NCBI RefSeq assembly: GCF_020782235.1
Contig: NZ_JAJGNO010000006.1
Location: 1 to 64,000 of the forward strand
Reading direction: 5' to 3'
DNA: 64,000 bases
Source: Sphingobium naphthae
GTDB taxonomy: Bacteria; Pseudomonadota; Alphaproteobacteria; Sphingomonadales; Sphingomonadaceae
In this document: positions 8,146 to 16,129 of the stretch, piece after piece
Position numbering within the stretch: the stretch's first letter is position 1
Layout of the letters: each line of letters begins with the position of its first letter
The notes under the pieces: model-generated
Told to the model about the DNA's origin: nothing
Seen by the model: the letters and a program-made list of their open reading frames with translations, nothing else
The model's database searches: none
Position numbers and translations under genes: made by a program

Positions 8146-8310
8146 ATGGGAAGGCCGCCACTTGGAGTGAAAACCACTGTCGTTCGTTTGCCGGAAGGAT
8201 TGGCCGAACGAATTGACGCTCTTCTTGGCCCCAACCGACGCGCCGTTTTCATCCGCGAAGTTGTGGAGCGCGAAGTCGAGCGATTGGAACGTGAGCAGCC
8301 GAAAATCTGA
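8146..8310 (+). CDS. Ribbon-helix-helix DNA-binding protein
   Basis: A 54-aa protein. VKTTVVRLPEGLAERIDALLGPNRRAVFIREVVEREVERLE follows the RHH pattern: a beta strand with alternating Thr/Val/Arg, then two helices with a short turn (residues about 6-46). Proteins of this size act as dimeric repressors, often as antitoxins or copy-number and transfer regulators. No toxin gene is adjacent on the same strand. The 20-bp palindrome upstream is a likely binding site. ATG 8146 gives the compact RHH fold; the longer upstream open frame runs through the palindrome. Confidence 0.75.
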   Translation: MGRPPLGVKTTVVRLPEGLAERIDALLGPNRRAVFIREVVEREVERLEREQPKI

Positions 8311-8596
8311 CGGCGGACTGGTTCCGACTGATGCCTGCTGCCGCGAACGGTCAAAACAGACGTAAAACGGCATCATAATGCCGAACCGGCACTGCAGTGC
8401 CCATGCCCTTGCGCGCCCTGTCGAGTCGGCGCAGTCCGCTTCCTGAGGGGCAGGTCCACGGCGAAAAGGAGGACCATGCCGAGTAGAGCGTAGTCAAAGA
8501 TGTCGGCCATAGGGATAGATGCACGAAACAGTGACAATTAGGCAACATTGTCCAGGAAAATGACAAGTGCAAATTCGGCAATGAAGTTCCGTTGAA

Positions 8597-8623
8597 GTCC
8601 CTCTGCGTCCCTCCATGTCCCTC
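8597..8623 (+). repeat. Three GTCCCTC copies at exact 10-bp spacing, in a 446-bp non-coding gap
   Basis: GTCCCTC begins at 8597, 8607 and 8617, one helical turn apart, 134 bp before alpA. The gap 8311-8756 otherwise shows no supportable gene; the minus-strand open frame there (8351-8632) lacks family features. Phased copies suggest cooperative protein binding on one DNA face, for example by AlpA, the RHH protein or a recombination directionality factor. This is inference. Confidence 0.5.
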
Positions 8624-8756
8624 TAGAGCCACCTATAGCCCTACGAATTGTATCCTGATGGCAGAGATCATCTCAGGATGATCTTGTATTTGATGAAAAC
8701 TCGGTCAATTTTGATTTCAGGGGGTGTCCGCAACGCATAACTTGAAGGTTTCCCCT

Positions 8757-8960
8757 ATGTCGAACGCAGACCGTATCATCCGAATGAAAACCGTCCTGGC
8801 CCGCACCGGGCTTTCCCGCTCCACCCTATATCGCAAGATCGCAGAAGGCAGCTTTCCCCGGCAAGTGCCGATCAGCATTCATGGCACCGGTTGGCATGAG
8901 TCCGCCGTCAACCGATGGATCGCCAATCCCGCCGCCTACCACGAGGAGCGCGTCGAGTGA
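8757..8960 (+). CDS. AlpA-family regulator/excisionase
   Basis: A 67-aa protein. RIIRMKTVLARTGLSRSTLYRKIAEGSFPRQVPI followed by WHESAVNRWI is the AlpA/MerR-like winged HTH of phage and island regulators. Such proteins activate integrase expression or act as directionality factors in excision. ATG 8757 follows a GAAGG site by about 9 bp. A strong hairpin begins right at the stop codon. The integrase gene is convergent and next door, the usual pairing in P4-type islands. Confidence 0.88.
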   Translation: MSNADRIIRMKTVLARTGLSRSTLYRKIAEGSFPRQVPISIHGTGWHESAVNRWIANPAAYHEERVE

Positions 8961-8988
8961 CGAAGGCCGGGTTATTCCCCGGCCTTCG
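8961..8988 (+). terminator. Hairpin terminator after alpA
   Basis: An 11-bp perfect stem (CGAAGGCCGGG at 8961-8971 pairing with 8978-8988) closes a 6-nt loop, TTATTC, immediately after the alpA stop. The downstream T-tract is poor (CCTTGC), so termination may be partial. It also separates the convergent alpA and integrase genes. Confidence 0.6.
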
Positions 8989-9013
8989 CCTTGCGCAATG
9001 TGCCGTTGATGAC

Positions 9014-10204
9014 CTACGCGCCATGACGAAGGGAATCGAGGTGATCCGACCAATGTTGCATCATGCGCACACGCTCGTCCCAATATTCGCCGCGCGTGTA
9101 GGCCCGACGCACTGCGTTGTTATCGCAATGGGCAAGCTGCCGCTCGATAGCGTCGGGGTGCCATAGCCCCATTTCGTTGAGCAGCGTCGCAGCCATCGCC
9201 CGAAAGCCGTGGCCGGTCATTTCGTCCTGGGCGAAGCCCAAGCGCCGCAGCGCCGCATTGATGGTATTTTCCGACATAGGCCGGTCCACCGAACGCAGCG
9301 ACGGAAACAGGTATCTGCTATATTCCTCGTCATGCTCGATAGTTTCGAGAATGGCGAGCGCCTGCCGGGAAAGCGGGATGCTGTGGATCCGCCGCATCTT
9401 GGTCTTGTGCTTCGGGATAACCCAGAGGGCCTGGTCGAAATCGAAGTCCGCCCATTCGGCAAAGCGAAGCTCGCCGGGCCGCACGAATACATGGGGCAAC
9501 AGCCGAAGCGCCGCCTTGGTGTTGGCGTGCCCCTCGAATGCTTCGATGGCGCGAAGCAAGCCGCCCGCCCCGTTGGCACTGGTGATCGCGGCCCGGTGGA
9601 CAGGCTGGGGTGCAATCAGCGCGCCGCGTAGATCGGCAGCAACGTCGCGCTCGGCGCGGGCCGTCGCGATGGCGTAGCGCAATATTTGGCTGGCAGTGCT
9701 CCGAAGCCGCTTTGCCGTCTCGTAACGACCCTTGCTCTCCATCTTGCGGAGCATGATAAGAAGCTCCGGCGCGGTGATAGAGGCGATAGGGCGCTGGCCG
9801 ATGGACTGGTTGATGAAGTCCAGCAGCCAGCGCAGTTTCTTCATGGTGACAGCGGAACGGCCTTCAAGCTCGACCTTCACAAGCCATTCGTCAGCTACGG
9901 CCTTGAAACTATTGGATGCGGCGACTGCCGCCGCGATCTTTTCCAGCTTGATCTGCTCGGCCGGATCGCAACCGCGTGCAAGAACCTTCCGAGCTGCGTC
10001 CCGCTGCTCGCGAGCTTCGGCTAGGCCGATGCCGGGGTAGACGCCGAACGCAAGAGTCTTTTGCTTGGCCATATGGCGATAGTTCATGCGCCAGTACCGG
10101 CCACCGTTGGGCGTCACATACAGGAACAGCCCGTCGCCATCGGTAAGCTTGTAGGGCTTTGCGCGGCCCTTGGCTTTAGTGATTGCAATAGCGGTAAGCG
10201 CCAT
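9014..10204 (-). CDS. int: P4-type tyrosine integrase
   Basis: A site-specific recombinase of 396 aa. It has an N-terminal DUF4102 arm-binding region (residues 1-85, KPYKLTDGDGLFLYVTPNGGRYWR), a core-binding SAM-like domain (about 100-195) and the catalytic domain. Visible catalytic residues are R242 (VRPGE), H332/R335 (GHGFR), H359 (AHCD) and Y369 (RRAYTR), with a Lys around 265-269, so it looks intact. The start is 164 bp from the 3' end of tRNA-Glu and is read away from it, the standard position for islands integrated at a tRNA 3' end. Confidence 0.93.
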   Translation of the reverse strand: MALTAIAITKAKGRAKPYKLTDGDGLFLYVTPNGGRYWRMNYRHMAKQKTLAFGVYPGIGLAEAREQRDAARKVLARGCDPAEQIKLEKIAAAVAASNSFKAVADEWLVKVELEGRSAVTMKKLRWLLDFINQSIGQRPIASITAPELLIMLRKMESKGRYETAKRLRSTASQILRYAIATARAERDVAADLRGALIAPQPVHRAAITSANGAGGLLRAIEAFEGHANTKAALRLLPHVFVRPGELRFAEWADFDFDQALWVIPKHKTKMRRIHSIPLSRQALAILETIEHDEEYSRYLFPSLRSVDRPMSENTINAALRRLGFAQDEMTGHGFRAMAATLLNEMGLWHPDAIERQLAHCDNNAVRRAYTRGEYWDERVRMMQHWSDHLDSLRHGA

Positions 10205-10367
10205 GATGGTATCTCCGACAAGGGGAGGACCGCGCTACCATCAGATATACCATCTAGACGGTGGTATCCGATGGCACGAAGCCGCTCCGTATGGAATACC
10301 TATACCACGAATATCCGCAGAAATCCGCCATTCCTGGCACTTCCTGAAACCCTCTGGGAGAGGATTT
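10205..10367. other. Attachment-site region with GATGGTAT repeats between int and tRNA-Glu
   Basis: GATGGTATC lies at 10205-10213, inverted copies of GATGGTA at 10236-10242 and 10248-10254, and a GGTATCC variant at 10263. Repeats around an integrase start and next to the tRNA 3' end resemble integrase arm-type or excisionase sites. The att core is expected at the tRNA 3' end (from 10368). No second copy of the tRNA end was seen in the window, so the distal att site must lie further left. Confidence 0.45.
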
Positions 10368-10442
10368 TGGTGACCCCTACGGGAATCGAACCCGTGTTTC
10401 AGCCGTGAGAGGGCCGCGTCCTGACCGCTAGACGAAGGGGCC
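10368..10442 (-). tRNA. tRNA-Glu (CTC)
   Basis: A 75-nt cloverleaf with encoded CCA on the minus strand. The acceptor GGCCCCT pairs with AGGGGTC (one G-T). The D-arm has CTAGCGGTCAGGAC. The anticodon loop CTCTCAC gives anticodon CTC, and the T-arm is CGGGTTCGAATCCCG. Its 3' end faces the integrase and probably forms the right attachment site of the element to the left. Confidence 0.95.
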
Positions 10443-10534
10443 GTCGGCCGCATCGGCGGCCGGCAGGGGGAGCGCTTTAGCAGTCCCCGCAGGAGCGTCA
10501 AGCGAAAGCGGTCGCTTTGCCGTCGCCGCTCCAT

Positions 10535-10564
10535 AAAAAACCACCCCATGCAAGCATGGGGTGG
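10535..10564 (-). terminator. Rho-independent terminator of sapC
   Basis: On the minus strand a 10-bp stem (CCACCCCATG/CATGGGGTGG) with a 4-nt loop is followed by TTTTTT (10535-10540). It lies about 170 bp downstream of the sapC stop. The rest of the gap 10443-10735 holds further GC-rich hairpins (around 10444-10464 and 10583-10605) without T-tracts and no gene. Confidence 0.85.
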
Positions 10565-10735
10565 CCAAGGTTCAGGGAGGAGACGCCTCCAAAGGGGGAG
10601 GCGCCCATACGACACACCCGAAAGGGGGGCAGGTGCGCCGCATGATTGATAGATAGGGCAGCGCTATCCGCCTTTCAAGGGGGAAGCGATGCCCTGTCCG
10701 CCAGTAGATGGAGCCCGCCGCGCGGCGGGCTCGGC

Positions 10736-11536
10736 TCAGCCTTCGGCCGGCGTCGCGGCGTTGGCGGGCGCCGCCGGCGCGTTAATCGGGCCCTTGCCCT
10801 GGCTGATCTGCGCTTCGAAGATTTCGCGCATCAGCTGCAGCGAGAAGAGATGCGCGTAGATCAGCGGCAGCATGCCGCTCTGGTTGATCTTGCGCAGCTG
10901 GTCGCCGCGCAGGTCGCGCAGCTTTTCCTCGTTGATCATGCGGAAGCCGCGATAGACGAAGGGCTGATCGGCGATCGGCGTCTGGATCGACACTTCGCCG
11001 TCCATCAGCAAATCCATTTCCTGCAGTTCGCGAACGAACTGGCCGGTGCGGGCAGCGGCCTGCTCGAAATCCTCGCAGAATTTGAGCACGCCCTGCGTCA
11101 GCTCGCTGGGCTTGCCATCCTCGAACAGCGGCGTGCCTTCGTCGAAAGCGCCGAGCGCCGGGCTGGTCGGGTCGAAGCAGAGCGACAGCTCTTCGCTGTC
11201 GGGACGCAGCTTGGCGAGCATCCAGGGGTAGCGACGGACATAGGCGGGCACATAGGCCGGGCCGCGCAGCTTGCCCTCGTCATCCAGGAAGATGTTCACG
11301 CCTTCGTTGAGGCCCATCAGCAGCAGCGGCACGGAATCCGAACCGGCCGAAAAGATGATCGGCGCGAAGCGCTGGGCGGTGACGAATTCGTCGATCGTCA
11401 GCGGCACGGCATGCTGGCTGGTGAGGAACGGCGCCGAATCGACGTTGCGGCTCTTGTAATCGGCATGGTCCACCGTGCTGAGCGGCAGCAGGTCGTTGTA
11501 GAAGATCGGCAGATTGTTCGCGGGCGCAGTCGCCAT
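10736..11536 (-). CDS. SapC family protein
   Basis: A 266-aa protein. The N-terminal half (residues about 10-60, LPIFYNDLLPLSTVDHADYK) and the segments RFAPIIFS, PLLLMGLNEG and YVRRYPWM follow the SapC family, first named from an S-layer secretion locus in Campylobacter. The C-terminus ends in an Ala/Pro-rich tail. No signal peptide or membrane segment is visible, so it is probably cytoplasmic. Its role in sphingomonads is not established. ATG 11536 (MATAPANN) is preferred to ATG 11548, whose purine stretch sits too close to serve as a ribosome site. The gene is followed by a terminator. Confidence 0.85.
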   Translation of the reverse strand: MATAPANNLPIFYNDLLPLSTVDHADYKSRNVDSAPFLTSQHAVPLTIDEFVTAQRFAPIIFSAGSDSVPLLLMGLNEGVNIFLDDEGKLRGPAYVPAYVRRYPWMLAKLRPDSEELSLCFDPTSPALGAFDEGTPLFEDGKPSELTQGVLKFCEDFEQAAARTGQFVRELQEMDLLMDGEVSIQTPIADQPFVYRGFRMINEEKLRDLRGDQLRKINQSGMLPLIYAHLFSLQLMREIFEAQISQGKGPINAPAAPANAATPAEG

Positions 11537-11668
11537 GATCAGGTCCATTCTCTCTTATGGCGACGCCAAGTCGATGCGCCGCGGGCCTCAAGATTGGGGC
11601 AGGGCGATAAAGGCCTTGCCGGTCGGGTGCAATCGCTTTGTCGGCGCGACGTCGCGGCGGCGACGGGC

Positions 11669-13108
11669 TCAGCCTTCGCCGGGCAGGGGGATCAGCTTGC
11701 CGGGGTTGAACAGCCCCTGCGGATCGAACGCGCTTTTGATCGCGCGCAAGGCGGCGATGCGCGCGGGGCTGGCGAGCCGGCCCAGTTCCGCGCGCTTCAT
11801 CTGGCCGATGCCATGTTCGGCGGAGATGGAGCCGCCGGCGGCGACCACCGCGTCATGGACGAAGGCGTTGATCGCCTGACCCTGCGCCGCGATCCAGCCG
11901 GGGCCGTCGCTGGTTCCCTTGGGCGCGCGAACATGAAAATGGACATTGCCATCGCCCAGATGGCCGAAGGAGGAAGCGGTCGTCCCGGGAAAGCGCGCTT
12001 CGGCCGCGGCCGCCGCCTCGACCATGAAGGCGGGCATCTTCGCGACGGGCACGCTGATGTCATATTGCAGCGCCGGCCCCTGCGCGCGTTCGGATTCCGA
12101 CAGCGATTCGCGAATGCGCCAGAAGGCTTCGGCCTGCGCCTCGTTGGCGGCGATGGCGGCGTCGATCGCGATGCCGCGCTCCAGCGCATCGGCCAGCGCG
12201 CCTTCCAGCCTCTCGCCCGGCCCGGGCTCGGCCAGATCGGCCTGATCGACTTCGATCAGCACATGCCAGGGCGTACGCGTCTCGATGGGCGAGCGCGTGC
12301 CTGGAATATGCCCCAGCACGAAGCCCAGCGTTTCGTCGGCGATCACTTCGAACCCTTCGACGCTGTCGCCCAGCGTCTCTTCGGCATGGCGCAGCAGGCG
12401 CAGCGCCTGCGCCGGGCTGTCGACGCCGACCCATCCGACCGCGCGCGCCGCGATGGCGGGCACCAGCCGCAGCACTGCGGCGGTGACCACGCCCAGCGTT
12501 CCTTCCGCGCCGATCAGCAACTGCTTGATGTCATAGCCGCGATTGTCCTTCTTGAGCGCGTCCAGCCCGTCGAAAATGCTGCCGTCGGGCAACACCGCCT
12601 CCACGCCTTCCACCAGCGCGCGCATCGTGCCATGGCGCAGCACCTGCGTCCCGCCGGCATTGGTCGAGACGAGTCCGCCGATCGTTGCGGAGCCCTTGGC
12701 GCCCAGGCTCAGGGGGAAGCGGCGGCCGGCTGCCTCCGCCGCATCGTGCAGCACGCTCAGGATCACGCCCGCTTCGCACACGGCCAGATTGTCCTCGGGC
12801 GAAAGGCTGCGGATTTCATTCATTCGCCGCAGCGACAGGATCAGCGCCGACCCGTCGGCGGGCGGCGTGGCGCCGCCCACCATCGACGTGTTGCCGCCTT
12901 GCGGGACCAGCGGCACGCCCAGCTCAGCCGCCAGCCTGACCGTAGCGGCCACTTGCTGCGTGGAGGCGGGCGAGAGCATCGCCGCGGCTGCGCCATGATA
13001 GCGCCCCCGCCAGTCGCTCAGCCATGGCGCCAGGTCGTCGGCATCCGTGGTCACGCCCTTAGGCCCCAGCAGCGCGACGAAGCGGTCGATACTATCCTGT
13101 CCGATCAT
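11669..13108 (-). CDS. FAD-binding D-2-hydroxyacid dehydrogenase (D-lactate/D-2-hydroxyglutarate type)
   Basis: A 479-aa flavoprotein that would oxidise a D-2-hydroxyacid to the 2-oxoacid. The N-terminal PCMH-type FAD domain is visible (VPQGGNTSMVGGA, residues about 69-81, and IGGLVSTNAGGTQVLRHG further on). The C-terminal FAD-oxidase domain has GHLGDGNVHFHV, whose His residues bind metal, and EHGIGQMKR near the end. Length and motif order match mitochondrial-type D-2-hydroxyglutarate dehydrogenase and GlcD/Dld relatives. The exact substrate cannot be read from sequence. It is divergent from the small exported protein at 13187. Confidence 0.88.
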   Translation of the reverse strand: MIGQDSIDRFVALLGPKGVTTDADDLAPWLSDWRGRYHGAAAAMLSPASTQQVAATVRLAAELGVPLVPQGGNTSMVGGATPPADGSALILSLRRMNEIRSLSPEDNLAVCEAGVILSVLHDAAEAAGRRFPLSLGAKGSATIGGLVSTNAGGTQVLRHGTMRALVEGVEAVLPDGSIFDGLDALKKDNRGYDIKQLLIGAEGTLGVVTAAVLRLVPAIAARAVGWVGVDSPAQALRLLRHAEETLGDSVEGFEVIADETLGFVLGHIPGTRSPIETRTPWHVLIEVDQADLAEPGPGERLEGALADALERGIAIDAAIAANEAQAEAFWRIRESLSESERAQGPALQYDISVPVAKMPAFMVEAAAAAEARFPGTTASSFGHLGDGNVHFHVRAPKGTSDGPGWIAAQGQAINAFVHDAVVAAGGSISAEHGIGQMKRAELGRLASPARIAALRAIKSAFDPQGLFNPGKLIPLPGEG

Positions 13109-13186
13109 GGGACTTGCTATGCCCCGGAATTCATCGACTGTTCAACCATCTCGCGCTAGCGTCCGCGTCCCATAAAGGGGTTCGAC

Positions 13187-13621
13187 TTGCTTCATTCCGT
13201 CCTGCTGCTTCTCGCCGCGCCTGCCGCAGAGCCCGTGCAATGGGCCCAGATGACGATCGAACGCCGCGTGATCATCCGCGTGCCGATGGCGCGCAAGGGC
13301 AAGGCGCCGCCGCGCGCCACCCCCGAAGCGAGCGACGACTGGGACGAGAAGAAGGGGCCGCGCTGCATCGCGCTGCGGTCCATCCGGGGCGCGAGCATCG
13401 TCGTGCGCGATGGCGTCGATCTGCTGTTGGCGGACCAGCATCGTTACCGCGCGCGCCTGGAGCGGGGCTGCGATTCGGCGGGCTTCTATTCGGGCTTCTA
13501 TGTCGAGCCGCATGAGGATGGATCGCTCTGTTCGGGCCGGGACGAACTGCAGGCCCGCAACGGCATGAGTTGCGCGATCGACGCGTTTCGCCGCCTCGTC
13601 GCGGCGGATGATGACGATTAA
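13187..13621 (+). CDS. Hypothetical exported protein
   Basis: A 144-aa protein starting at TTG 13187. The first 14 residues (LHSVLLLLAAPAAE) form a short Sec signal peptide. The mature part has RRVIIRVP, a basic Pro/Ala loop, then CIALRSIRGASIVVRDGVDLLL and four cysteines, and ends with an acidic Asp tail. No known domain was recognised. The protein looks genuinely coding and sits between the FAD dehydrogenase (divergent) and rhlE. Confidence 0.65.
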   Translation: MLHSVLLLLAAPAAEPVQWAQMTIERRVIIRVPMARKGKAPPRATPEASDDWDEKKGPRCIALRSIRGASIVVRDGVDLLLADQHRYRARLERGCDSAGFYSGFYVEPHEDGSLCSGRDELQARNGMSCAIDAFRRLVAADDDD

Positions 13622-13744
13622 GCCGGCTTATCGTCGTAAAATCGCCTGAATTTCTTGACATCGGCGCGATATTTCCGCAAGTCGCGGCCGATTTCCGTAC
13701 TGCGGACGCGCAGTGCGCACTTTCCTCCTGTCCCGGACTCTTGA

Positions 13745-15130
13745 ATGACTTTTGCCGATCTCGGCCTCTCCGATGAATTGTTGAAGGCCGTCACCGAGGC
13801 CGGTTACGATACGCCCACGCCGATCCAGGCGCAGGCGATCCCGCCGGTGCTGATGATGAAGGACATTATCGGCATCGCGCAGACCGGGACGGGCAAGACC
13901 GCCAGCTTCGTGCTGCCGATGATCGACATTTTGGCGCATGGCCGCGCCCGCGCGCTGATGCCGCGCAGCCTGATCCTGGAGCCGACCCGCGAACTGGCGG
14001 CGCAGGTGGCCGAGAATTTCGAGAAATACGGCAAATATCACAAGCTATCCATGGCGCTGCTGATCGGCGGCGTGCAGATGGGCGATCAGATCAAGGCGCT
14101 CGAAAAAGGCGTCGACGTGCTGATCGCGACGCCTGGTCGCCTGATGGACCTGTTCGAACGGGGCAAGATCCTGCTCAACGGCTGCAGCATGCTGGTGATC
14201 GACGAGGCGGACCGGATGCTCGACATGGGCTTCATCCCCGACATCGAGCATATCTGCACCAAGCTTCCGGCGCAGCGGCAGACCTTGCTCTTTTCCGCGA
14301 CGATGCCGCCGGTCATCAAGAAGCTGGCCGACCGCTTCCTCAGCAATCCCAAGTCGATCGAGGTCGCCCGGCCGGCGACCGCCTCCACCAACATCGCTCA
14401 GCATCTGGTGAAGGTGGATTCGCGCAAGAAGCGCGAGGCGCTGCGCGCGCTGCTCGACGATCAGAAGGTGCAGAGCGCCGTCATCTTCTGCAACCGCAAG
14501 ACGACCGTGCGCGAACTCAACAAGAGCCTGCAGAGTCATGGCTACAAGTCCGGCGAAATCCATGGCGATATCGACCAGAGCTCGCGTCTGGCGGAGCTTG
14601 AGCGGTTCCGCGATGGAACGGTCAACATCCTCGTCGCGTCGGACGTCGCGGCGCGCGGCCTCGACATCAAGGGCGTCAGCCACGTCTTCAACTTTGACGC
14701 GCCCTGGCATCCGGATGATTATGTTCACCGCATTGGCCGCACCGGCCGCGCCGGGGCCAAGGGGGTCGCCTACACCTTCGTGACCAATGAGGATGCGGAG
14801 GCGATCGACAATATCCAGAAGCTGATCGGCACAAAGATCGATTATGCTCCGCTGCCCGGCGGCGCCAGCGAGGGCGCCTCTTCCAGGAAGGACAAGGAAG
14901 ACAAGCCCGCGCCGGCCAAGCCCCGCCGCGAAGAGCGTCGCGAGGAAAAGCGCGGCGAAGAGAAGCGCAGCGAAGAGAAGCGTGGCGAAGAGAAGCGCAG
15001 CGAACGGCGCCGCGACGATCGCAGGGATCGCCCCGCGACAAAGCGTCACAACTCTGCGAACGAGGATGGGCCGGACGAAGGCTGGAACGGGCCCGTGCCG
15101 GAATTCCTGTCGGTGGGCTTCAGCAACTAA
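13745..15130 (+). CDS. rhlE: DEAD-box RNA helicase, RhlE type
   Basis: A 461-aa ATP-dependent RNA helicase, probably in ribosome assembly, RNA decay or cold adaptation. The motifs are in order: Q motif (YDTPTPIQAQ, 21-30), AQTGTGKT (45-52), PTRELA (80-85), DEAD (153-156), SAT (184-186) and HRIGRTGRAG (about 325). After residue 385 comes a charged, low-complexity tail with a repeated EEKR(G/S) unit, which probably binds RNA non-specifically. An upstream gap of about 120 bp may hold the promoter. Confidence 0.93.
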   Translation: MTFADLGLSDELLKAVTEAGYDTPTPIQAQAIPPVLMMKDIIGIAQTGTGKTASFVLPMIDILAHGRARALMPRSLILEPTRELAAQVAENFEKYGKYHKLSMALLIGGVQMGDQIKALEKGVDVLIATPGRLMDLFERGKILLNGCSMLVIDEADRMLDMGFIPDIEHICTKLPAQRQTLLFSATMPPVIKKLADRFLSNPKSIEVARPATASTNIAQHLVKVDSRKKREALRALLDDQKVQSAVIFCNRKTTVRELNKSLQSHGYKSGEIHGDIDQSSRLAELERFRDGTVNILVASDVAARGLDIKGVSHVFNFDAPWHPDDYVHRIGRTGRAGAKGVAYTFVTNEDAEAIDNIQKLIGTKIDYAPLPGGASEGASSRKDKEDKPAPAKPRREERREEKRGEEKRSEEKRGEEKRSERRRDDRRDRPATKRHNSANEDGPDEGWNGPVPEFLSVGFSN

Positions 15131-15242
15131 TCAGCAAGTCTAAAGACGGAAGTCGTAGTATTTCCGTCATATTCTCTGCGGAGTTGTAACAATGCGGCGC
15201 TAAGGATTCGCTCCCAAGGACAGTGTTTCTGGGGACCGTATC

Positions 15243-16118
15243 ATGAACGCCATCACGCGCTTGCCCTTCCTTGGGGAGATGGAAGAAGGCGCTGACGACC
15301 AGCTCCATATCCCCGAGCGGGAAGGGGAGCGTCGCCGGTATCGCACCATCTGGATTTCCGACATCCATCTGGGCACGCGCGGCTGCAACGCCACGATGCT
15401 GATCGATTTCCTCGACAGCGTCGATAGCGAGACCATCTATCTAGTCGGCGACATCATCGACGGATGGCGGCTCAAGAAGCGTTTCTACTGGCCGCAGGCG
15501 CATAATGACGTCGTCTGGCGCATCATGAAGCGCGCCAAGCGCGGCACCCGCGTAGTGTATATTCCCGGCAATCATGACGAAATGTTCCGCCAGTTCACCG
15601 GCATGAGCTTCGGCGGCGTCGAAATCCGCCGCAAGGCGATCCACACGACCGCCGACGGGCGCAAGCTGCTGGTCCTGCATGGCGACGAATTCGACACGAT
15701 CATGCTGGCGCATCGCTGGCTCGCCTTCGTGGGCGACGCGGCCTACACGATGATGATGCGGCTCAACGTTGTCGTGAACGCCGTGCGCCAGCGCATGGGG
15801 CTGCCTTATTGGTCGCTCAGCAAGATGGCCAAGCACAAGGTCAAGAACGCCGTCGAATTCATTTCGAAGTTCGAGGATGTCGTTGCGCATGAAGCGGCGA
15901 CGCGCGGCGTGGACGGCGTGGTGTGCGGTCATATCCACAATGCGGAGATGCGCGAGATCGCCGGCGTGCAATATTATAATGACGGCGACTGGGTGGAAGG
16001 CTGCACGGCGCTGGTCGAGGATTTCGAAGGCCGGATGGACGTGCTGCACTGGGCCGACGAGATCGCCGCCCGGACCGCCCAGGAGACGGCGAAACAGTCC
16101 TCCCGGCTCGCTGCTTGA
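15243..16118 (+). CDS. UDP-2,3-diacylglucosamine diphosphatase-like metallophosphoesterase
   Basis: A 291-aa calcineurin-type phosphoesterase. Metal-site motifs are DIHLG (D40, H42), GDIIDGW (D70), GNHDE (N110, H111), HGDEFD (H146) and GHIHNAE (about 222). This LpxH-related group removes UMP from UDP-diacylglucosamine in lipid A synthesis. Since sphingomonads replace lipid A with glycosphingolipids, the real substrate here may differ. It overlaps the reading frame of the downstream glycosyltransferase, so the two form a unit. The N-terminal 33 residues are acidic and extra to the fold. Confidence 0.82.
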   Translation: MNAITRLPFLGEMEEGADDQLHIPEREGERRRYRTIWISDIHLGTRGCNATMLIDFLDSVDSETIYLVGDIIDGWRLKKRFYWPQAHNDVVWRIMKRAKRGTRVVYIPGNHDEMFRQFTGMSFGGVEIRRKAIHTTADGRKLLVLHGDEFDTIMLAHRWLAFVGDAAYTMMMRLNVVVNAVRQRMGLPYWSLSKMAKHKVKNAVEFISKFEDVVAHEAATRGVDGVVCGHIHNAEMREIAGVQYYNDGDWVEGCTALVEDFEGRMDVLHWADEIAARTAQETAKQSSRLAA

Positions 16119-16129
16119 CGGAGGAGCCA

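Noticed and set aside
8351-8632. Minus-strand 93-codon frame
   Set aside because: No ribosome site and Trp/Ser-rich composition without family pattern; overlaps the phased repeats.
10583-10605. Hairpin CGCCTCC/GGAGGCG before the sapC terminator
   Set aside because: No T-tract on either strand, so not called as a terminator.
10646-13159. Plus-strand open frame of 837 codons
   Set aside because: Mirror of sapC and the FAD dehydrogenase; low-complexity Arg/Gly/His composition typical of antisense frames in GC-rich DNA.
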